Positions 27,008 to 32,483 of a DNA stretch of 32,483 bases are shown one piece after another; the first letter of the stretch is position 1; each line of letters opens with the position of its first letter. The stretch spans positions 1 through 32,483 of IMG/VR virus record IMGVR_UViG_3300023109_000074; one strand, 5' to 3'. Position numbers and translations under genes: made by a program. Source of the stretch: a virus. The notes beneath the pieces are model-generated. The model ran no database searches. It was not told the DNA's origin and saw only the letters and a program-made list of their open reading frames with translations.

Positions 27008-28855
27008 TCATCCACTCACAACTTCAACATCAGATGAATATTTAAGTTGAAATATCCCACCTTTAGGAGGTGATAAGATTCCGTCTTTGTAATTTTCAAA
27101 GACGGAAAAGCTATTATTGTTATACGTTCTATCTAAATTATCTAAATCAATTCTATTTAAATCATCATTAGTTCTTGGTCTTATAATTGTCTTAAAATTA
27201 GAAGTTATCGTAAGCACTCCAGGTGTATCTAGGGCTATTTTAACAATTTTATTAACATTTATAGCTTCCCCGATTTGAAGTTTTTCAAACATCATTAAAC
27301 TAAAAATTTTACTTTGTACTTCTATTATTACATCTTGTTGATCGTAATTACTTGATATTTTAATTTTCAAATATATTCCAATATTGAACACGTCTGTGTC
27401 GATTATGTTAAATGTGTCGCCTATTATCCTATATTCGTTTAAATAGTTAGATAAGTTATATTTAAGCGCATCATTTGATGCTGTATAAAATCCTAATTCA
27501 TCACGACATATTATATAAAGATCTTTCGTAGACTTTGAATAAGGATTATCTAGTACAGATGATTTACTAATTCTTCCAAAATTTGAAGGCATACTGTGTA
27601 TTCTAGCTAGCAAGTCTTCGTGTGTTACAATTCTTGATTGCGCTTTCATTGCGGAAGATATGTGGCCTCTAAGCTCTTCTAATGTTAGTGCGTTTGAACC
27701 ACCAACTGAAGGTTCTTCATTTAATACTGAAACTGAATTAATAATGAGATCAACCTCAGTGTCATTTTCGCTTGTTAAGTTTGGAAAAAAGTAATTTAAA
27801 CTATCAACAATATTGATACTTCTAGCAGAAACATTATGATCTTCACCACCACCAAATTTATATTTAACATTTATTGTTTTACCAGCTGGTGAAACTCCCA
27901 GACTATTACTGTTAATTAAATTCTTAGGATCTAATGAGTAGCTTCCAATATAGTCTCTAGAAAGCAAAGGCAATGCAATCTCTTCAGGGTTGGTTAGAAC
28001 GCCGTTTTCGTTAATTACGTTTCCATTACTGTTGCCGAATCTGATTGTGGTTAAACCATCTTCAAAGTCTCTTTCTAAGACATATCTAAAAGCTGCAGGT
28101 GTTACATTGAAATATGCATTTTCTCCTAAGTCAACCTTCTCATAAACTGTGTCTTGAGACAAGAATTCAACTTCTTTATACTCATTAATATCCGAAGAGT
28201 TATCGTTAACTTTAAATATTTTTGTAATGTTTTCATTACTTAATGTATAAGATAAAAAACTATCAACATTATTTTCGTCAAACATAAAAGATTCGTTTGT
28301 AATATCACCAGATATACAAATGCCTTCTTTTTTAAGCATTAAATATCTTTTTTCTCCAACAAATACTTCTTGTATAATATTAATATCTTTTGAAAAATCA
28401 ACATTTTCTTCTAATATAAATGATATATCATCAATTGACCTTAACTGAGTTTCTCTTTTTATGATAGGAAGATATTTTTTTTGAGGCATATCCATATCTT
28501 GTATAGCAGGAACAATCATATAAAAAGAAACTTCAACGCTTGAAGGAGAAGCAAATCCTGACTTTATGTTAGCTTTCCTCAAATGATTTAATAAACTATA
28601 CTCTGTAGATGCTGTCTCATAATCTAGTTCGTTAATTTGTTGATCAATATAAAAAGTCAAAGATTCACCTACAATAGCTGCAAAGTCAAGAAGCATACCT
28701 CCAAGTGAAGCTTCAGAAAAATCAGAAATCCTATCAGGAAAATTACTCCTTGCGTAATCTAAAAGTTCACTTTTAAATTCTTCTTTGTTTTTGTTTATAA
28801 GTCTTTTTCTATTAAAATAATTTTTTTCTTTATTAAGAATGCTTACGTTTGACAC
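27008..28855 (-). CDS. gp6: Baseplate wedge protein, gp6-like (Baseplate J family)
   Basis: The protein has 615 residues, close to T4 gp6 (660). Diagnostic parts in order are: LLDYARSNFPDRISDFSEAS with LGGMLLDFAAIVGESLTFYI at 31-70, the N-terminal helical region of gp6/J proteins; GVSPAGKTINVKYKFGGG at about 320-337, the beta core; and LTLEELRGHI, AQSRIVTHEDLLARI and MPSNFGRISK at 390-430, the typical 'R-x-V-T-x-x-D' region. Gp6 forms the ring that holds the wedges of the myovirus baseplate together and transmits sheath contraction. It starts at GTG (28855): there is no earlier in-frame ATG, and GAGGTAA lies just upstream. It follows gp25-like by 5 bases, as expected for interacting wedge proteins. 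A perfect 11-bp stem-loop lies near its 3' end. Confidence 0.9.
   Translation of the reverse strand: MSNVSILNKEKNYFNRKRLINKNKEEFKSELLDYARSNFPDRISDFSEASLGGMLLDFAAIVGESLTFYIDQQINELDYETASTEYSLLNHLRKANIKSGFASPSSVEVSFYMIVPAIQDMDMPQKKYLPIIKRETQLRSIDDISFILEENVDFSKDINIIQEVFVGEKRYLMLKKEGICISGDITNESFMFDENNVDSFLSYTLSNENITKIFKVNDNSSDINEYKEVEFLSQDTVYEKVDLGENAYFNVTPAAFRYVLERDFEDGLTTIRFGNSNGNVINENGVLTNPEEIALPLLSRDYIGSYSLDPKNLINSNSLGVSPAGKTINVKYKFGGGEDHNVSARSINIVDSLNYFFPNLTSENDTEVDLIINSVSVLNEEPSVGGSNALTLEELRGHISSAMKAQSRIVTHEDLLARIHSMPSNFGRISKSSVLDNPYSKSTKDLYIICRDELGFYTASNDALKYNLSNYLNEYRIIGDTFNIIDTDVFNIGIYLKIKISSNYDQQDVIIEVQSKIFSLMMFEKLQIGEAINVNKIVKIALDTPGVLTITSNFKTIIRPRTNDDLNRIDLDNLDRTYNNNSFSVFENYKDGILSPPKGGIFQLKYSSDVEVVSG
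27079..27107. repeat. Perfect 11-bp inverted repeat (stem-loop) near 3' end of gp6-like gene
   Basis: TTCCGTCTTTG at 27079-27089 and CAAAGACGGAA at 27097-27107 are exact reverse complements separated by a 7-base loop. Five of the 11 pairs are G-C, which is unusual here. It sits 69 bases before the stop of the gp6-like gene and encodes SVFENYKDG. No U-run follows on the transcribed strand, so it is not a classical terminator. An RNA-processing or translational role is possible. Confidence 0.6.
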
Positions 28856-28860
28856 TTAAA

Positions 28861-28867
28861 TTACCTC
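28861..28867 (-). promoter_or_regulatory. Ribosome binding site supporting GTG start of gp6-like gene
   Basis: On the minus strand GAGGTAA precedes GTG at 28855 by five bases, and its last three bases are also the stop codon of the gp25-like gene. With no upstream in-frame ATG, this site decides the start of the gp6-like gene. Confidence 0.6.
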
Positions 28868-29349
28868 GATGTTAATAATTTAATTATTAACTTGTTTTTT
28901 TCTTCTATATCACTTATTGTATAATCAATATTAATTTCAAAATATTCTGGATTGTCAAAAGTCTCAGGTATTTTAACTGAAGAGTAATTGCTTAACGAGA
29001 CAAAAGGCATAAATAACGACACAGCAGACTGTATTTCAGACATTACTATATCTTCTATGTTTTCCAATTCAGCGCTATTGTACATGTCTATTAAGTTTGT
29101 TCCAAAGTCTGGCAGGCAAAGATACTCACCTTTTCTAGTTAAAACTAAATTTTTAAGATTACTTTCAATTTGGTCAGAAATCTCATAAGTCATTTCAAAT
29201 AAAGTCTCTTTGCTATGTCTAGAAGGAGAAATAGGCAATTTTATCCCTATTGGGTTTTTGTTTGATTCAAGTATCTTATTTTTATACTTTTCTTTTTTAA
29301 CAAAATCTTTTCTAAGCTTACCTGTGTTTTTAAACTTTGAATTTAACAT
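28861..29349 (-). CDS. gp25: Baseplate wedge protein, gp25-like
   Basis: This 162-residue protein has the GPW/gp25 fold signature: GIKLPISP near 35-42, then LVLTRKGEYLCLPDFGTNL at 68-86 (the conserved 'R-x-G-E-x-x-x-x-P-D-F-G' motif), VMSEIQSAVSLFMPFV at 102-117, and a closing strand YFEINIDYTISD. T4 gp25 has 132 residues; the extra length is a basic N-terminal tail of about 30 residues. Gp25 sits in the inner baseplate at the sheath interface with gp6 and gp53 and helps start sheath assembly. The next gene is gp6-like, 5 bases away. The start ATG at 29349 has AGGA upstream and follows a 56-base gap, the second longest in the window. No obvious promoter is visible in that gap beyond a TATAAT sequence without a -35 match. 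Confidence 0.92.
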   Translation of the reverse strand: MLNSKFKNTGKLRKDFVKKEKYKNKILESNKNPIGIKLPISPSRHSKETLFEMTYEISDQIESNLKNLVLTRKGEYLCLPDFGTNLIDMYNSAELENIEDIVMSEIQSAVSLFMPFVSLSNYSSVKIPETFDNPEYFEINIDYTISDIEEKNKLIIKLLTSR

Positions 29350-29405
29350 TTAAGAATTTCCTAGTCTTGCAATTAACAAAGATAATTATATGAACTTAAA
29401 ATAAT
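29350..29405. other. Intergenic gap (56 bases) before gp25-like gene
   Basis: This is the second longest gap, between the hub gene stop and the gp25-like start. On the minus strand it contains TATAAT (29385-29390) without a -35-like hexamer at the right distance, and an AGGA ribosome site. I see no TATAAATA-type element and no stem-loop that could end transcription. Confidence 0.4.
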
Positions 29406-31295
29406 TCATGATGTTTTAACAAATTTACTAAGTAATTTATCTAAATTATTTTCAATTTTTTCTAGTCTTTTAAATAAATCTTCTTCTTTTGAAGCTTTAA
29501 AGTTATCTATTTGAGTTTGATAAGCATCAATATTTAATTTTGAAAACATAGTCATAGATTTAGAAACTTCTACTAAAAGACTTGATCCTGGTACTTGCAT
29601 TGGTGGTATATTTGATATCGACGAAGAAAAAGCATTTAAGCCGTTTAAAAGACTTTCTAAAGAATCTTTTGTAATTTTATCAATCTCTTTAGACTGAATA
29701 AAAAGATCTTTTATAAGACGTAAACTTGTTTTTTGAACAAACATTATTTCTTCTAAGAAAGAATTTAATTGTTCTCCCAATACTAAACTATTCATTTCAC
29801 TAGAATATCCTAAGAAAACTGATGCGTTATATCCATTCTGATTATCTGGTGATCTATTATAATCTCCTATCACTATTTTCTGTCCATTTAAATGAATATT
29901 TCCTTCATTGTTTAACATTAGATATGAAGAAAAGTTATCGTTTGACTTAGGGTTTAAAAGTGTAATACTTCCTTGCGAATCGTCATGAAGACTAAATACA
30001 ATATCATCTGACATGGCTGCTATTGATGACATTTTATTTTGGTTATATGTTGTTATTGGTCTGCTATTTGGTATAAAAGAAACATAATCATTACTTAGCG
30101 GAAGTCTTTCTAAAGTATTTTTTTGCAACAAAACAGGTTCTACGGAATTATCAATATGCGGAATTGTAAATTCAATATTATCTTTGATAGACTTAATCTC
30201 GCTAGAAGATTCAGAAACTATTAAAGAAGAACTATTGTTTTTTATGCTATATTGCTTTTTAACACTTAATGAGGCTCTAATGCTGTTATCTACTTTGTCT
30301 GGATTTTTAAACTGTTGCACAGACTTAATTGATTCATAAAAAAAGCCATTATCAATATCAGGACTAATATTGTTATTATATAGATTTATTTTTATTCCGT
30401 AATCATCAATTATATTTTCATCAGTAATAAAACTAATTTTTTTAGTAGAATTAAAAGATTTGTTTTTTAATTTCTCGTTAATACCAGCAATAATAGATAT
30501 CTTTCCACTAGCTGGGTCTCTAAATGTACTATCATTTTCAGACAAGCTCTTTTCAACGTTATAGTAATCAGAGCCAAGTTTAATACTAGTATTATGAGTC
30601 CCTCTTAGGACTAAGTCTTCATGATTGATTATTGAATCGCAAGAAGGTCTTAACCTATACTTTTTTAATTCACTTGTGTAATAATCATTATTTAGCAATC
30701 TATTAGAAATAATAGATTTAACTTCTGTGTCTGGATTATGAATTAAATTATTATTTAAACTAAGAATTTCTTTATTATTATTTTCGATTCCAAGAATACC
30801 ACCTTGTTCTGATTTGATACCATCATTAATATCAAGTCTGCTAGGAGAAAAATAAGATATTTCTCTTTCATTGAAGCAATAAGATGTATCTTCTGTATTT
30901 AGTAAACTGTGTACTCTTCCTAGGTAATATCCATTTATATTGTATTTTTCTACATTGTTGAACTTTTTATTATTTAAATTATACTTGTAAAACCACACAG
31001 ACTCGCCAATCTTTATTGGAAAATTTACATGTGAAGAAATAAAAGGAATAGCAATACTTATAAAGTTATCTTCTTGTTTGATAAAATTATCATTATAAAC
31101 TAAGTCTACACAAAATACTGTGTTTTGGGGTAGTGAAGATACAAATCTTAAAAAGTTTTTGTCTTCAGTAACACTGTCATCATCAAAATACCTTTTTAGA
31201 ATATTATGCTGGATCAAATCATTTGTTATTTTTATAGCATCTCCAGCAAATTCTTTAATAACATAAATTACTTTAGATTGAGTAAACATAGACAT
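29406..31295 (-). CDS. gp5: Baseplate hub/spike protein, gp5-like OB-fold, no visible lysozyme domain
   Basis: Residues about 55-150 look like the OB-fold module found in hub proteins annotated gp5 in marine T4-type phages: FCVDLVYND, IAIPFISSHVNFPIKIGESV, VWFYKY, then YYLGRVHSLLNTEDTSYCF. A long Asn/Ser-rich section follows (160-440). Then comes LMLNNEGNIHLNGQKIVIGD, which looks like a beta-strand repeat of a spike base, and a C-terminal helix about 595-629 (FKRLEKIENNLDKLLSKF) able to form a coiled coil. I see no glutamate-aspartate-threonine pattern of T4 lysozyme, so cell-wall cutting, if any, must come from another protein. The 629-residue length compares with 575 in T4 gp5. The ATG directly abuts the stop of the upstream gene. 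The gp5 label is a family-level inference; the hub role is likely. Confidence 0.6.
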   Translation of the reverse strand: MSMFTQSKVIYVIKEFAGDAIKITNDLIQHNILKRYFDDDSVTEDKNFLRFVSSLPQNTVFCVDLVYNDNFIKQEDNFISIAIPFISSHVNFPIKIGESVWFYKYNLNNKKFNNVEKYNINGYYLGRVHSLLNTEDTSYCFNEREISYFSPSRLDINDGIKSEQGGILGIENNNKEILSLNNNLIHNPDTEVKSIISNRLLNNDYYTSELKKYRLRPSCDSIINHEDLVLRGTHNTSIKLGSDYYNVEKSLSENDSTFRDPASGKISIIAGINEKLKNKSFNSTKKISFITDENIIDDYGIKINLYNNNISPDIDNGFFYESIKSVQQFKNPDKVDNSIRASLSVKKQYSIKNNSSSLIVSESSSEIKSIKDNIEFTIPHIDNSVEPVLLQKNTLERLPLSNDYVSFIPNSRPITTYNQNKMSSIAAMSDDIVFSLHDDSQGSITLLNPKSNDNFSSYLMLNNEGNIHLNGQKIVIGDYNRSPDNQNGYNASVFLGYSSEMNSLVLGEQLNSFLEEIMFVQKTSLRLIKDLFIQSKEIDKITKDSLESLLNGLNAFSSSISNIPPMQVPGSSLLVEVSKSMTMFSKLNIDAYQTQIDNFKASKEEDLFKRLEKIENNLDKLLSKFVKTS

Positions 31296-31676
31296 TTAAC
31301 CGTTAATCTTATTGAAAATATCGTCTTCTGAAATTTCGGAAGACTTTTCTTCTTCTTTGGAAATAAGTTCAGCAAGTTTTAATATTTGATCGTTTGATTT
31401 GCTCATTCTCTCAATATACTTTGACATAATTGCACCAATATTCATATGTTCATTGATACCTGCACCTGTCATTGAAATATAGGCATCATTAAAAAGCATT
31501 TTTGATTTTTCCCTATCTTCAACTGAATTTTCATATATTTCTTTCCAAAGCATTTTCTTTTTGTCTTCTAACGAATCAATGTTTTCTAAAATATCAGAAA
31601 AGTTCTTAATCAGTTCTTCTTTTTTATCAACTTTATCAATTTTTTTCGATAAATTTTCTATTTGATTTTCTTTCAT
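31296..31676 (-). CDS. Small coiled-coil protein, possible gp16-like small terminase subunit
   Basis: This 126-residue, highly charged and helical protein has two likely coiled-coil stretches (about 1-50 and 80-115). The centre, MLFNDAYISM, then NEHMNIGAIMSKYIERMSKS and NDQILKLAELI, parallels the central helices of T4 gp16 as I remember them (MLMDAAKIFLETA, RHMEVFATLMGQM, NKEILKLHKDM) in spacing and pattern. Gp16 is the small terminase subunit that recognises DNA and regulates the gp17 packaging motor. T4 gp16 has 164 residues, so this would be a short version. A strong ribosome site AGAGGTGA precedes the ATG and an 11-base gap follows the sigma gene. No gp17 large terminase is in this window. 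Another structural or regulatory coiled-coil protein is the main alternative. Confidence 0.5.
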   Translation of the reverse strand: MKENQIENLSKKIDKVDKKEELIKNFSDILENIDSLEDKKKMLWKEIYENSVEDREKSKMLFNDAYISMTGAGINEHMNIGAIMSKYIERMSKSNDQILKLAELISKEEEKSSEISEDDIFNKING

Positions 31677-31687
31677 TACATCACCTC

Positions 31688-32413
31688 TTAGCTATATATG
31701 TCAAACATGTTATCAATACCTACAACTTTGCTTGCGTGTTTTCTTATTGTGGAAAGAGAAGAACTTAGCTCTGAGCTAGACAAACCTGAAATTTCTCTTA
31801 GATAAACAAATACTGCTCTTTTATTTAAGTAGTCTAGATTATCTATATTTTCAAACAAATGAATAACTGCTTTAATACATTTTACGTCTCTTTCTCTTTT
31901 AAGCTGCTTTTCAACATGTTTAAACATATCAATTATGACATTCGGTCTATTACTCTTACGCTCAGCATCTTCAGGAGACAATTCTATACTGACGTTGGAA
32001 AGTGTTTTTTTGTCAGAGTTCGACAAACTTTCAACACAATCAATAGACACATTTCTTTTAGCGTTTTTCATTAGTCTTCTAGAATTAATTGTCAACCAGT
32101 TTTTAGCAACTACGTTATAATAAGAAAATGCTTTGGTTCCCTTTTCTGGATTCCATTTATGAAGTGTTTCAAATAAGAATGTAGTGCAATCATTCTTTAA
32201 ATGATTTATATCTTCATTAGAAGCTTTAAATTTATATACTGCAACTAAACTATTTACTAATTCTGTAAATGCCGGCATAATGTGTTTTACATATAACCTG
32301 TCTTTAGTTTTTTTGACTTCACAGTTTTGATACTCAATAATTTTTTCCTGGGTTTCTAAGGTAAAGTAATTTCTTTTTTTAGACTTTTTTCTAGTTTTCA
32401 CAACATCATTCAT
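31688..32413 (-). CDS. gp55: Late transcription sigma factor, gp55-like
   Basis: The protein has 241 residues from the ATG at 32413. Residues about 60-120 resemble sigma region 2: HLKNDCTTFLFETLHKWNPE, then KGTKAFSYYNVVAKNWLTIN and SRRLMKNAKRN, a pattern shared by gp55-type late sigma factors that bind host RNA polymerase. The C-terminal part (YLNKRAVFVYLREISGLSSS, ELSSSLSTIRKHASKVV) looks like a helix-turn-helix similar to region 4, which would explain the larger size than T4 gp55 (185). The upstream in-frame ATG at 32446 would add 11 residues, but GAGAAGGA lies 5 bases before 32413, so I choose the inner start. The preceding gene ends 8 bases into it. Gp55 with the sliding clamp and gp33 drives late gene expression; its position at the head of a late module fits. 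Confidence 0.72.
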   Translation of the reverse strand: MNDVVKTRKKSKKRNYFTLETQEKIIEYQNCEVKKTKDRLYVKHIMPAFTELVNSLVAVYKFKASNEDINHLKNDCTTFLFETLHKWNPEKGTKAFSYYNVVAKNWLTINSRRLMKNAKRNVSIDCVESLSNSDKKTLSNVSIELSPEDAERKSNRPNVIIDMFKHVEKQLKRERDVKCIKAVIHLFENIDNLDYLNKRAVFVYLREISGLSSSELSSSLSTIRKHASKVVGIDNMFDIYS

Positions 32414-32483
32414 TTTGATCCTTCTCACTGCTGTTATTATATGCACTTGTCAAAGAATCAGATATTTCTAGAATTACTTCTTG
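32406..32483 (-). CDS. Unidentified gene, C-terminal 25 codons only
   Basis: Reading leftward from the window edge, one frame stays open for 25 codons and ends at TGA (32408-32406), encoding ...ILEISDSLTSAYNNSSEKDQ followed by NE. The other two minus-strand frames are closed by stops within this short stretch. The stop overlaps the sigma gene start by 8 bases, and the sigma ribosome site lies inside this reading frame, as is usual elsewhere in the window. Too little is present to name the protein. Confidence 0.5.
   Translation of the reverse strand, partial: QEVILEISDSLTSAYNNSSEKDQNE
32419..32426 (-). promoter_or_regulatory. Ribosome binding site fixing the gp55-like start
   Basis: GAGAAGGA on the minus strand lies 5 bases before the ATG at 32413. 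The alternative start at 32446 has no comparable site, so the shorter protein is preferred. Confidence 0.65.

Noticed and set aside
27064-27077. Perfect Shine-Dalgarno-like TAGGAGGTGATAA on the plus strand
   Set aside because: No start codon or reading frame follows at a usable distance; on the coding strand it simply encodes SPPKGG of the gp6-like protein.
29385-29390. TATAAT as a host-type promoter before the gp25-like gene
   Set aside because: There is no TTGACA-like hexamer at 15-19 bases and the hexamer is common in this composition.

Overview
The window is AT-rich (well under one third G+C by eye) and very densely coded. It looks like part of the genome of a large T4-type tailed phage (myovirus). 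All 20 genes I can support lie on the minus strand, so the module reads from right to left. No tRNA, rRNA, IS element, integrase, CRISPR array or strand switch is visible. The T4-type assignment rests on several independent matches: a gp47/SbcD-like nuclease, a gp61-like primase, a gp25-like and a gp6-like baseplate wedge protein, a gp55-like late sigma factor, and probable gp16-like and gp5-like proteins. The low G+C and the Asn/Ser/Lys/Asp-rich proteins fit a phage of an AT-rich, possibly marine, host; the host is inference only.

Right end (about 29.4-32.5 kb), first in transcription order: the last codons of an unidentified gene, a gp55-like late sigma factor, a small protein resembling gp16 (small terminase), and a gp5-like baseplate hub protein without a visible lysozyme domain. 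Middle (about 2-29.4 kb): the baseplate and tail module. It opens with gp25-like and gp6-like wedge proteins, then a DNRLRE-type structural protein with a nested insertion, and a 1177-residue protein with two LamG-like folds. After these come nine large structural-type proteins of 248 to 1714 residues. Among them are two paralogues sharing an N-terminal motif, an FN3-containing protein and a second LamG-like protein; most of the rest have no fold I can name. Left end (0-2 kb): DNA metabolism, with a RuvC-like resolvase, a gp61-like primase and the start of a gp47/SbcD-like nuclease that runs off the window.

The genes are packed head to tail. Four junctions overlap by one base (TAATG), one is ATGA, one is a directly abutting TAA-ATG, and most others have gaps of about 5-25 bases with a Shine-Dalgarno sequence. 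Only two gaps exceed 50 bases: 7003-7074, which holds a candidate late promoter, and 29350-29405. This suggests long polycistronic late transcripts with translationally coupled structural partners. The gp55-like sigma factor would direct late transcription. The wedge and hub proteins would form the inner baseplate, and the large LamG, FN3 and unknown proteins would form its periphery and possibly receptor-binding parts. The resolvase, primase and nuclease would serve recombination-dependent replication and DNA processing before packaging.

The most unusual part is the roughly 25 kb run of very large, mostly unrecognised structural proteins. It occupies the place where classical T4 gp7-gp12 would be expected and probably represents a differently built baseplate periphery.
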